Assembly: GCA_016508695.1 (NCBI GenBank)
Contig: VNKQ01000011.1
Location: forward strand, 1,054,001-1,118,000
Source of the DNA: Hyphodiscus hymeniophilus
Lineage: Eukaryota; Ascomycota; Leotiomycetes; Helotiales; Hyphodiscaceae
Reading direction: 5' to 3'
Length of the DNA stretch: 64,000 nt
Part shown: positions 35,975 to 46,936 of the stretch, in pieces
Layout: each line of letters begins with the position of its first letter
Numbering within the stretch: the stretch's first letter is position 1
Made by a program: the position numbers and the translations under genes
Notes under the pieces: generated by a model
What the model saw: only the letters and a program-made list of their open reading frames with translations
What the model was told of the DNA's origin: nothing
Databases searched by the model: none

Positions 35975-37309
35975 TTAATAATCAAACGAAAACGCCAACA
36001 TCATGAGAGTATATTCACGTAGAGAAGATCTGTGCAATTTTGGAATTTGAGCGATCGAAGATACTTCTGGAGAGTAGTTGAAGAAACGTTGACTGAGAGG
36101 TATTCTGGCAGTCCATTCTCGGATATGGTCACCGGTTTTTTTGGCGACTTGCTGGAACACGTTCGCTCCTACATCTCATCTTCCGAGAGTGTGCAAGCCC
36201 CAATTGGCCTCCACAGTCGAGATCTCGGAGTAATGGTCGTAGAAGCTGGAGTCAGTTGTGCCGAGAGGTTCTTGGGGACGGAGTCTCCCAGGAGAACGGA
36301 AAAGACACGATCTGGATGGTGTAGGTCTCGCTCTCATCGAATGTGATGATGACAAGGGTGTTTTGCATGAAGCGAGGGTCGTCCAAGAGAGGAGTGAGGA
36401 AACCTTTGAGCCATTCTCCGGCGACAGTGACAGACGTATCGTGACCGTCCGAAGTCATGTTGGGAGCTGCATACACTCAGCTGATATCTTATGATTGTTC
36501 CCGAATTGCAATTACTAATGAACATCCACTGAGGCAGCTTGTTGGCCTTGGGGTCTTCAAAGAACATGGTAGTGTTCTTGATCTTGGTAAGTCGCTCCGG
36601 CTGTTTACAACCGAGTTATAAAGGATTTCGGGGCTGAAGCTTGTCACTATGACTCTAGGTGACGAAGACGCAATCGAACTTACTTGTGCTTTCGGACGTA
36701 GTCATTGGCACCATTGTTTTGGTTGACCCACGAGAAACCTTGGTATCCAGTATAGGGCATATCCTCTTCATACATAGCCCAGGAGATTCGCTTGTCCTCG
36801 AGGAGGTCCACAACAGTGGAAATGTTTTCGGGAACTTGAGTGAATATATCCCCGTCCAGTCCAAAGTTGTCGCTATCATTTTACACGTAAGTGAAAAGCT
36901 AAGAATGAGTTTGGGACTGGCGTACCCTCCTGCCACTGCCATGTAATTGGGCTCACTGGGGTGTGTGATGGCTGCCGGTAAGTAAGTCTTGTGACTTGAT
37001 ACAGTGTTTCAACACAGAATAAAATTTACCGAAGAGGTTCTCCAAAGTGATACCCTTCTTCGCGAAGAAAGCGAAGTTGGGGTCTGCAGCGGCCATATCA
37101 TAATCGGTATTCTCGAACCAAATGGAGACGTAACGATCGAAAGCTTTCCCTTTAACATGGCTGGTAGGGCTCTCAGTTTTGGCAGTGGCCTGAGCGGCAT
37201 CAACATCGGCGACATCTGTAGCAGTTGGACTTGCAGCAGTGGTGGCTGGAGCAGCAGCGGAAACTGATGCCAAGCAGATGACGATGAGTGAGCATGATGA
37301 AAAATGCAT
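35975..37309 (-). pseudogene. Secreted acid phosphatase (phosphoesterase family), inactivated
   Basis: Begins with a signal peptide (MHFSSCSLIVICLASVSA) and the family landmarks FDRYVSIWFENTDYDMAAAD, KKGITLENLF; introns then join to ITHPSEPNYMAVAGG, DNFGLDGDIFTQVPENISTV, EEDMPYTGYQGFSWVNQ, the metal-ligand block PNMTSDGHDTSVTVAGEW and LVIITFDESETYT. Lesions: frameshifts near 36597-36605, 36308-36318 and 36255-36266, and a TGA at 36176-36178 in the conserved LGRWDVGANVF-type segment where Trp is expected. The frame then continues QQVAKKTGDHIREWTARI before losing similarity. Homologues are phosphate-regulated extracellular acid phosphatases. Introns still look spliceable, so the decay is recent. 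Confidence 0.8.
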
Positions 37310-38784
37310 TTTGCAGACTTGTGCAAGTAAACGCAGACGATGCCGAGGCTGAGGATACAATAAGAAAAGAGGAAGTTGCAGGATCTGCAAAATACTTGTA
37401 CGAATCTTTGGTATCTGATCTCTGGGAACTGGAAGGCCTGACATGGGCTCCGGAGGTGATGATCATTCTGCTTGATAGCTTTACTCTTCGCTCTTCGCCG
37501 GTCTTGTGACCAACGAACTTATCCTCTATCTACTTACTTGCCTCGCTAGGATTAGTTGACGGAAATCCGCTAATGCTGAAGCAGTGGGCGGACAAGGTTG
37601 TAAAAGTACAAGAGCTTCGCAGAAGACTCGAGGGCTTTTACGAGTAGGACAGGTGGGGAACCTTATCGGATGAAAAGGAGGTCCTTATACATATGCAATC
37701 TGTTGCGAGCCACGAGATATCCTCGTGGTGGATGGTAGCCATATATTTTGTACTTACGCACGTGCTCAGGAGTTCCCCAAATTGTTTCTGAAGAGCCGCG
37801 AATGCAATGGGAAAATGGGACGCCGATTCTTGTCCAGTTCTTGCGGGAGCAATATTCTCTTGCGTGCCGCCTGAAGCTCTCTCTGCCTCTCCACTCTGCC
37901 TATCTCGCCGCCCATCCTCGCATCGCAGACAGCATAAGTGGAGGGTGACTCTGTGACTCTGTGACTCTGTGACTCTGTGAGGGTGATTACCATCGTGCTG
38001 GCGATGATTGGCAGAAGGAAGTCTGCATCCAGCAAGGGGGCAAGGGAAGGTATGACCGAGTAAGGCCAACAGGTAGGTAGGCACAGTAGGTACGAAGTAA
38101 TCCTCGTTGAGGTCGGTCCTCGGAAGGAGCTCGTGCATGCAGAACAAGCATCCCGCAGGAGCTCCCCTAACGGTGCGTCTAACTGAAAGTGGGAGGAGCG
38201 AACACAACTTTGGGGCCAACTGCTGCTGATCATCGAGCACTCGTGGGGTCATGCGGCTCTGTCATTGGCAACTGCAACTCCCGTACCTTTCGAAGGTTCG
38301 ATCATAGATACGATATTCACCCAATTTCACCGTCGCCAGGACCCTTCCACCTGCGCACCCGAATTGCCCTCCTACAAGGACTTCGGAGTCCTGATCGAAC
38401 AATTTCTAATAGACCTCCCGCCGCCCTGACAAGTGCACCAAATGTATCTTCGCATCCAACCACACGTGCGCAGCCTGGCACGACATCCCATCTTTCTGAT
38501 TGCTACGCACGACCAGGATTGCATTCACGACAAGGGTTCAAGATAGATAATTCGATGGGTATCTGCTCTACCTTTCCGCCTGCCCAGACCACAGCTTCTC
38601 TTTCACCTTGACAGCCTTGTTCTCGGATCAATCGAGGTTGTTTAGCAATGGGTAATTGAGCGAACTGTCATTCTGACCATTCGATCTTCGAACAATTCAG
38701 CCAGTCCGTAATACCGGTTCTTGAATACCTCACCCAGCACTGTGCGAAATCCCTAGACAAGCCGGCTCACGTTTTGTCTCGAAG
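37310..38784. other. Divergent gap with a minisatellite
   Basis: About 1.5 kb between the acid phosphatase relic and the multicopper oxidase; probably holds both promoters. Apart from the tandem repeat at 37945-37980, no supported feature. A 204-codon minus-strand frame across the repeat (37638-38252) is judged spurious. Confidence 0.45.
37945..37980. repeat. Minisatellite, 4.5 copies of GTGACTCT
   Basis: Four perfect tandem copies of the 8-mer GTGACTCT followed by half a copy (GTGA). Lies in non-coding sequence upstream of the multicopper oxidase gene. Confidence 0.9.
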
Positions 38785-40848
38785 ATGGAGTCATACAAGG
38801 ACGAAATGTCGCCAAGCAGCGACAGCCTCGACCATGTGGAAATTCAGGAGTGGGAAGATCATTTTGACGGAGAGCAAGAAGAGCGACTTCTCTCAGGGCA
38901 CGGCATTGAATACAAGACTGAGTGGCATCTGCGGACCGGATGGGTTATTGCTGGTTCCATCATCGCCCTTTTGTTGGTTTTCTCCGGATTGGTCGTGTTC
39001 ACGAGAACTTTCATTGTCGACAACAAGGCAGAAAGCGAAGCTTTGAATATATCCGGTAGTAGGGACTTTCGGAGGCCAGCGAGCGACTATATTCTCGATC
39101 CAAGCTGGGACTTCAAAGCCGCGAATATCGTCCGAGAATACAATTGGAACATTGTGGACATCGTAGGTAATCCGGATGGCGTATATCGGCCAATGCTTAC
39201 AATCAATGGCCAATTTCCGGGGCCTATGATCGAGTGTAACGAGGGAGATACTATTGTGATCGAGGTGGACAACCAGAGTGTCAACGCAACGTCATTGCAT
39301 TTTCACGGGATCTTCCAAAATGGTACGAACTGGATGGACGGCACAACTGGCATCACCCAGTGCCCGATCGCTCCAGGACGGAAATTTCGCTACGAGTTTA
39401 CTGTTACTGGCCAGTCTGGTACGTACTATTATCACGGCCACCAGGCCGTTCAAGCGTCAGACGGTCTCTACGGGCCTCTAGTCATCCATTCTAGAGACGA
39501 GAAGAATCTGCAACAAATCCCGTATGTGACGGATCGAGTTGTGATGCTCCAGGATTATTACCACGATATTAGCAGTGGACTTCTGATCAGCGCTCTCGAA
39601 CCTGGGAGCGAGGCTTCTCCTATTCCAAATGGGGCGTTGATCAACGGGATGAATAAACGAGATTGTTCCAAGCTTTCTCATCGACTTTGCAACAATGCCA
39701 CAGCTACTTCCGCCTCCTTCGATCTGGCGGCTAATGCAAGTCATCGTCTACGTTTCATCAACGTTGGAGCCTTTGCATGGTTTCAGGTGACTGTGGATGA
39801 GCATGAGTTCGCCCTCACGGAAGCAGATGGCACGGACATTGTGCCAGCTTATGAGACTAGCCTCATGATTAGTCCGGCTCAGCGGTACAGTATGATTATA
39901 AACACCAATCAAAGTACCGGCGAGTTGTTCTGGCTGCGAGCAAGAATGGTGACTCACTGCTGGAAAGAGCCCAATCTACCTGGTGCAGGAGCTGATGAGG
40001 TCAAAGCTATCATTCACTACACGTCTAAAAGCCATAACAAAGATAAGAAAGAATTTCTTGCTCAACCAGCATCTAGTAACTGGAAACAACACATGGAAGT
40101 GCAGTGTAAGGACATGAACACCACTTCGTACGTTCCTGCATCTCATGAGCCGGCCCCAGTAATTGCGGATCATAGCTACTACCTCCGTTCCAACCTTGAG
40201 ATTGGTGACTGGAGATTGGAGAGGGGCTTCTTCAACAAAAGCACATTTAGACCAAATTTGCAGCAGCCGACTCTCCACAGAACCATTGAAGGACTTTCAA
40301 GTCTCAATGAAACTTTCACTTCAATGAGCACCGTTGACGGAGTCAACTCGGTTTCTTATGATCTGAATAATGACTTCGTTATTCAGCATTCTGGAATCAA
40401 GGTTGTCGATTTGATCATCCAAAACTTCGACGAAGGAAACCACCCAATGCATTTGCATGGCCATAAATTCTGGGTACTCGGCCAAGGCCATGGAATGTTT
40501 CCTGGCTATGAGACTCTGGGCCTCAAGGCTCACGGTCAGGGCCTTTCAGATGGTCAAGAAGGTAGACTTGACAACCTGATCAGAAGAGATGTTGCAACTG
40601 CTGAGGGCTTTGGATGGCTCGCATTGAGATTCGTAGCGGACAACCCAGGCGTTTGGGCTTTCCACTGCCACATGGCCTGGCACTCTGAAGCAGGGCTGTT
40701 GATGCAGTTTGTAAGCCGCGTGGAGGAAGTGGCAACATGGTCCATTCCAGAGGCTAACCGTCAACTTTGCGAGGTTGAAGTCCAGGAACTGGAAAGGGGC
40801 GCATGTCCCAAAGATGATATCTGGTACGGTTCTGGGATAGGGGGCTGA
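38785..40848 (+). CDS. Membrane-anchored multicopper oxidase (laccase/ascorbate-oxidase type)
   Basis: Single exon, 687 residues. An acidic cytosolic N-terminus (about 50 residues) is followed by one membrane span (residues 53-73, WVIAGSIIALLLVFSGLVVF), then three cupredoxin domains outside: a type II membrane topology. All four copper motifs are present: HFHG (H172, H174), HGH (H217, H219), HPMHLHGH (from H553) and HCHMAWH (H627, C628, H629, H633) with Leu in the axial type 1 position. Many NxS/T sites (NQSVNATS, NNATATS, NKSTF) fit an extracellular catalytic part. It should oxidise a phenolic, amine or metal substrate with reduction of oxygen to water; which one is unknown. It is complete, unlike its three upstream neighbours. 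Soluble laccases have a signal peptide instead of this anchor. Confidence 0.92.
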   Translation: MESYKDEMSPSSDSLDHVEIQEWEDHFDGEQEERLLSGHGIEYKTEWHLRTGWVIAGSIIALLLVFSGLVVFTRTFIVDNKAESEALNISGSRDFRRPASDYILDPSWDFKAANIVREYNWNIVDIVGNPDGVYRPMLTINGQFPGPMIECNEGDTIVIEVDNQSVNATSLHFHGIFQNGTNWMDGTTGITQCPIAPGRKFRYEFTVTGQSGTYYYHGHQAVQASDGLYGPLVIHSRDEKNLQQIPYVTDRVVMLQDYYHDISSGLLISALEPGSEASPIPNGALINGMNKRDCSKLSHRLCNNATATSASFDLAANASHRLRFINVGAFAWFQVTVDEHEFALTEADGTDIVPAYETSLMISPAQRYSMIINTNQSTGELFWLRARMVTHCWKEPNLPGAGADEVKAIIHYTSKSHNKDKKEFLAQPASSNWKQHMEVQCKDMNTTSYVPASHEPAPVIADHSYYLRSNLEIGDWRLERGFFNKSTFRPNLQQPTLHRTIEGLSSLNETFTSMSTVDGVNSVSYDLNNDFVIQHSGIKVVDLIIQNFDEGNHPMHLHGHKFWVLGQGHGMFPGYETLGLKAHGQGLSDGQEGRLDNLIRRDVATAEGFGWLALRFVADNPGVWAFHCHMAWHSEAGLLMQFVSRVEEVATWSIPEANRQLCEVEVQELERGACPKDDIWYGSGIGG

Positions 40849-42986
40849 GCGACTTCCACGGGTACTTCGGACCCCCTCGCACGACATTGCTCAGCCTAGA
40901 CCGCACCATGGGGCTACCCGTCTACCCAAAGATGAGGATATTCCGGCTCGGGCAGACTGAAACCTTGGCAGCTTCTCAACACTCGGAAAACGGTTCTATC
41001 CCACGAGCTTTCGATTTTTGGGATGAGCATGGAACTCACCGCTGGCAGAATCCCCGTTCACTTGATCATGATGATCCTTTTCCCCGCCAAAGAAATGAGG
41101 CGGTGAGGGGCATGCCCCGCCACAACGATAAATAGAGGGAAGCCCTCGATTGGCCAATAATCTGCCCAGCGATGTCTCTTGAAAGGATCAAACCCTTCGA
41201 ACTTTCAGAATAGCTATAGATATGGTGAAGGTATAGACGAGACTTCAAATCTTTTGAGACTTTAAATATGAAAATGCACATCAACATCGGATATATGCTA
41301 TCTCCATCTTAACACCGCAACAGTGAATGAAGTCAATACAAGAAGTATCGAGACTCGAGCTCTTCCCAGGAGCCCATGCCGTCACAAATGAGTCATTCCG
41401 AGAGCTCGCAAGTCCTGAACATGCATATTATCCCCCAACAGCATAACTTGAGAACCCCACGCGATTTGTCAGCAGCCCTTTTCTGTCTCATAATGAACGA
41501 CGACGCGAAGCCTTCTGGTTGCCTGTGTCAACTTTTCTCTTTTCCTCTCCGTAACCAAAGACCAACAGAATATCCACAAAGTGGCAAAGTCCAACGACGG
41601 CCAACTCATTTGGGCCAGAGAACAATTTGTCCTGGCTTACGTGAAGAGCTTCTCAGCTTTTTGCCATCTGGAGTTGCTTGAAACGGCGTCCAATGAGATC
41701 AGAGGCGCCCAGCCCGGATCCCCCGTAAGGCTGCAACTGCACCGCACTGCAAACCGCCCCATCAATCGAAACCTGGTAAACATCACCCTTTGCTGAGTGA
41801 TCCAGCCAACGTCAACCACAACTTCGTGTCGCAGGCAAACTTCGATTATCTCATTTCATTTCTCATCAGTCATTCCGAGCTTCGCAATTGAATACCGCCG
41901 GAGACGCGCTGCGAGAATTTTGAATCTAGACTCGGACATCCCTTTGGATAATCAATCACCAAGAGGGTGAGCACTTCCTAATGGAGACACCCAGTAAGGC
42001 GCGCGGGAACAGAAATACTGACTGAAGTCAATAGAATTGAACTGAGCCGTTCATCCCGTGAGCTTTAAACACCAACCCAGCTTTGGCACTGGCTTGCATC
42101 GCAATCGCGGCACACTTGAGTCCTCGCTGCGGCGATTTGCGCCGAGACGAAGAACCAGTGGCGGATCTATCTTCTAGTACTCTGCTTCTATCCTCGATAG
42201 CTCTGTAACCCTACCGAATGGTCCAGGTTAGATTTCCACCGCTCGACTCACATCGTCGTTCTCCCGCCGAGCCCCGCTATAGGCCTGAATCCGACCTCGT
42301 TCTTCGAGCTTGACACTAAGCGCAAATCGGAGCACGGCATTGGCGGCAAGGGCACACAGATTGAAGTGTTGGGGTCGACCTTCACGCAGTAATCTGCAAG
42401 TCAGACCGTGCATCAGGGGAGTGGCCAAAAAGATCAGCTGGAGCCATCACGAAGAACATTCGGGAGAAAGGAGATTGCTATAGCACCGAGCCATATTATT
42501 ACCGAGAAGCAGAAAGGGAGATAGGCAGCTGTTGGAACTCTGTGAATGAGGCAAAACCTGTGTTTTGGGGAAGAAGGCTGCTTAATATACGTCACCTGCT
42601 GGCGTATGAACGGTGCTGGCCACAGTTGCTGAGTGGACATAAGGCTGTTTGTCATCTGCAACAGCAATCTGTCTCCATCCACTGAGCCCTAACGCAGGGT
42701 TCTTAGCATCCGTGTAACGAGACAACACCCTGCGGAGGAGCCTAGCCGACTGCGGCTTGAACTCTGAGAACAGAACCTACCGCCTTCTTGATCATCTGCT
42801 TGCTATTGGCCCAGGCTGTATCCAAATCACACCGATCGATCTGGCAACCTTCCATATTGGATAGAGCCTTCATTCATCCGAGGACAGGGTCCACTCTGTT
42901 GATACTGTGAAAGTTCTATAACGCCCCGGTCAAAGGTCGTCTCTCTTCCGTGTTCATACATCCTTCACTTAAGGTTAGTATTGATC
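40849..42986. other. 2.1-kb gap
   Basis: Between the oxidase and the Zn2Cys6 regulator. Only short frames without domains; I see nothing else. Confidence 0.5.
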
Positions 42987-45983
42987 ATGACGCCAACGCC
43001 ACCCTCCACTACATCCTCCAGCGCCGGTGGACACTCTCCAGACGCTCAGTATCGGGTTGTGCGGAAGAGAAATCGTGTTCCCCTGTCATGTGGACCGTGC
43101 CGACACAGGAAGTGAGTCCGACACTCAATTTTCTTCTCTCTGTTCAGTAGAAGATGTCTTAGAAGCTCCGGTGATACTGACAGTTGCAGATTGAAATGTA
43201 ACCGGTCGCATCCATGTGAGAACTGCATCAGGAGAGGTGACGCCTCCTCATGTTCGTATGCTGCACCGGGCACACGCAAGAAGAATCAAAGTCAAGGAGC
43301 AACCAGCCCTGATGATATGCAAAACCGTATTGACCGTTTAGAAGGCCTAGTCCTGTCGTTGATGACCAATGGAGCACAGTCTGCCGGTCCCGCAGCTGCG
43401 GCTGCTGCCATCTCTCGCTCACAGAGCGATAGTGCTGGATCCTCCTCCTTTCCCCTCGAACTGGACCGTGACGTCGATGGTATGATCAAGGAAGAAGATG
43501 AGGATGAAGACAGCGATGTTGACAACGTTGCTAACTCGCTCGGTGTTCTGAAAGTTGATGCCGACAAAGGGAAATCGATGTATTTGGGGGATTCGCATTG
43601 GCATTTGGTCTTGGCAGATGTAAGTTGACACATTTGTTCTACCTTCGTTCTTCTGCAGAGGAATGGTCTCTTCTTATGAGGCCCTTTCAAAGTTGGCCGA
43701 TCTGCGAAGGTCCCTGCAAATGTGCCCAAAAAGGTATTTGTTGCAGGTGTGGCTTTCGATCTGGCAGTCTACAATCGGCCTCGCCGAGAAGACTGCTTTC
43801 TTGGCAAAGGACTGATAGATTTCATCGTAAACACATCATAGTACCTCTGCTGACTGTTCGACTAGATCGCAGAAGTAAAAAATTACTGGGCGTCGCACAA
43901 GATAGAAATCGAGCAAAATTACGAGAAGATTAAGCAATCGAAACCAAGCACCGCTATCGATGGACCGGCCTTTCTATTTAGCTCAAATTCACCGGCCACA
44001 GACACAGAACTTCGATCAGAAGTTCCGCCAAAATCTGCTGTTGACAAGCTCGTGACTCGATATTTCAACTCGTACGATCCTGCTGTTCAGATCCTTCATT
44101 CACCTACCTTTCATAAGCAACTTCACAACCACTGGCAAGAGCCATCGAAAACGTCGATAGTATGGCTTGGACTGCTCTACTCAATATTGTGTTTAGCGAT
44201 GCAGTCTTATCACAAGATAGGAGACGAGCCTTTGGAATGGAAAGGTGTGTAAGAGAAGTGCTTTACTGTGACAAGACCGCTGACTTTGCATGCAGGGCGA
44301 ACCCTGGAATTGGCCGCCGAATACCGACTCCGTACAGTGCAATGCCTTGTGAATTCGGACTATACCAAGTCCTCGATATACACGATCGAAACGCTCATTC
44401 TTTACGTCCATGGTGAGTACGCAAGCAGGTGGGACGCTGAAGTGGGGATATGGGTGATTGTGGGCATGATTGTGCGTTTGTCGATACGGATGGGTTACCA
44501 CAGAGATCCGAGTAACTATCCCAGCATAACTCCTTATCAGGGAGAGATGAGACGACGGATATGGGCATTTGTACGCCAGATGGATACAATGTTTTCATTC
44601 CAGCTTGCCCTGCCTGGCATGATTAGGAATACCGACTGCGATACTGCTTTGCCGCGAAATATTTTCGAAGATGAATTCGGCCCAGAATCAAAGGTTCTGC
44701 CTCCAGCGAGACCTTTCACGGAGCCCACCCCGGTGTCCTACATGATTACCAAGTCTCAGATATCGTTCCAGTTTGGTACAATACTTGAAGAGATCAATGC
44801 TGTTACAGGAAAATCCATCAACTATGACGAGATCCTAAAGCGAGACAACAGATTGCGAGAGTTGAAGAGCAATATGGCTCCCCATCTTCGGCTTCGACCA
44901 GTCGAGGAGTGTACACACGATCCTGCGACCCTACTCATGCAGAGATTCAACCTTGACATCATGTGGCAGAAGACAATGTGCGTCCTTCATCGGAAATATA
45001 TTGCACGTGCTCGACAAAACCAACGATACGCTCATTCACGGCGTGCGTGCGTGGATGCTTCAATGGAGATCCTTCGCCACCAGCTCAAGCTTCATCAAGA
45101 ATCACAACCCGGTGGACGTTTGCGAACGATGAAGTGGTTCATTTCATCGCTCACCAAGGCAGACTACCTCCTCGGTGCTATGATTGTTTGCCTCGATCTC
45201 CATTATGACTCTGTTTCCGAATCCATGACCGAGCGGCCGCCGAACTACGACATGTATTTCTGGACTCCAGCACAACGGGCCGATATGCTCCAAGCTCTCG
45301 AAACATCTCAACGGCTATGGAAAGAATCTGCCGAAACGTCGATGGAAGCATACAAAGCGTACAATATCATTGGTGTCATGCTCGATAAGCTGCAGCATTC
45401 TCGAAAAGACCAGCAACAGGGCCCAACTACCTCTGAAGTCTTCGCCCATTTTGACGAGGATAATCTGAAGCCTGAACACTCGGCTGCGATGACGTTGGGC
45501 ATGCTCTCAGGAGGATTGTCACCAAATACTGCTGCCATTTTTAGTAATGCAGGGGTGCAGTCACCTCGTGCTCCAAATTATGGAAACTTCGACATGACGA
45601 TGGGCGACTCATCTGCTAGCACGGGACTGACGCCTAACTTCTCAATGGACGCCGCCAATCCATTCGCATCACTGAACAGCGTGGCTTCGCCGTTTTCCGT
45701 TTTTGGGAATACGGGTGGAACTGGCATGATGGACGTGCCGGCCAACCTCGATTGGGTTTGTCCATTCCCCTCTTTACATCTCCTTACCTACGAAAACTGA
45801 CAAGTCATACAGGAAGCATGGGATTCCTACATCCAGAACGGAAATGCAATCGATCCATCCTTTCAGTATTACCCTCCGAACGACCAGTCGCAGACGAATG
45901 GAGATATACAACCGCAAGGTGATCCCCCTGCGTTTGGAAATAGTGTGTTTATGGGTGCGGGGCCCAATACGCCTGGTCGATAA
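42987..45983 (+). CDS. Zn2Cys6 transcription factor with fungal-specific domain
   Basis: Five exons: 42987-43111, 43190-43619, 43866-44244, 44296-45755, 45813-45983; 854 residues. The GAL4-type cluster is C35GPC38RHRKLKC45 NRSHPCENCIRRGDASSC, interrupted by intron 1 between the third and fourth finger residues, followed by a dimerisation helix (MQNRIDRLEGLVLSLM) and an acidic stretch (KEEDEDEDSD). The fungal_trans middle region includes LVTRYFNSYDPAVQILHSPTF, LELAAEYRLRTVQCL, EVGIWVIVGMIVRLSIRMGYHRDP and RRRIWAFVRQMDTMFSFQLALP. Intron 2 is long (246 nt) but splices HWHLVLAD to IAEVKNYW as in homologues. Target genes unknown; the C-terminal Asn/Ser/Pro-rich tail may be the activation domain. 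Confidence 0.9.
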
Positions 45984-46936
45984 ATCGAAATTCGGCTGTA
46001 GGAGATAAGGTCTGTCTTTGTAATGAGCATTTTGCGGGAATTTGCTGAGATGTTTGGGCTGGAAGGTTGGGAATGGACGGTCATCAAAATATACCATGGA
46101 CGGGGGTTGGTGTAAAGTTAGAATATCTCCACAATATCAATCGCATCTTGCTACTTACTCGCAATTTCTATCCATGTATAATAAGACGTCTATCTATTTG
46201 AAAATCTTATAGATAGCGTGCGAAAATAACAATGCTTGCATCGCCAGAGTGTGATGTCTGTCGAGAGGACAAGGCACAGAGAATCCATGGTTTCGCCACG
46301 AAGTCAAGGCTTGGAGGGCATGCTTCTGCTCGCTCGAAAATTTGTTCTCTTCTATCCCAAAATGTACTTACTTCCTCGTGGGTTCCTTGGTCCTCGCTTC
46401 CAGGACATAGCTCTTAGTGAAGGCTCAAGGCTCAAGGCTCAAGAACAATCGGCACACATGTCAAACTTGACATTACAGCAGGCCGATCTTGCACATTCGG
46501 GCCTTCTGCACGTGCGGAGAAAAGAGTGCATACCTAGAATGCTTACACAGGTGCGGAGAAAACGTGGCAAGGTCACATTTCCAACTCTATAGAGTAAGGA
46601 GGAAGGACATATTACGACGCCTGAAGCATCAAGTGTCTTCTAGCTAACCGAGAGTTTATCTCAAAATCCAAGCGTGTTGAATGACGCGCTGGATGCCTCC
46701 CATATTTATCACTGTATGGAATTTTTACCGGCAAGAGACCAGGGTAAGAATGGTATTGGAGCGCGAGAAGAGACTGCCGGCATGTTGACTTCGTCGGTGG
46801 CTGAGTGGCTCAATCCCCAAGGTTTACCCCACAATCTCTACCCGCAGACCTGGAGGTTGCGTGGCCGGCTGGCGGAGAATAAGAGCTTAGAGGAGCCTAA
46901 ATCTCACTCGCATTCATGCAAGTTGCAACAAGGCAA
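45984..46936. other. Gap between regulator and transposon
   Basis: Normal base composition, not RIP-mutated. Holds small direct repeats (AGGCTCA three times around 46421-46442; GTGCGGAGAAAA at 46512 and 46551) but no gene. Confidence 0.45.

Noticed and set aside
37638..38252. 204-codon minus-strand frame
   Set aside because: Runs through the GTGACTCT minisatellite, has biased composition and no domain; best seen as chance.
46421..46442. AGGCTCA triplicate
   Set aside because: Short slippage-type repeat in intergenic DNA.
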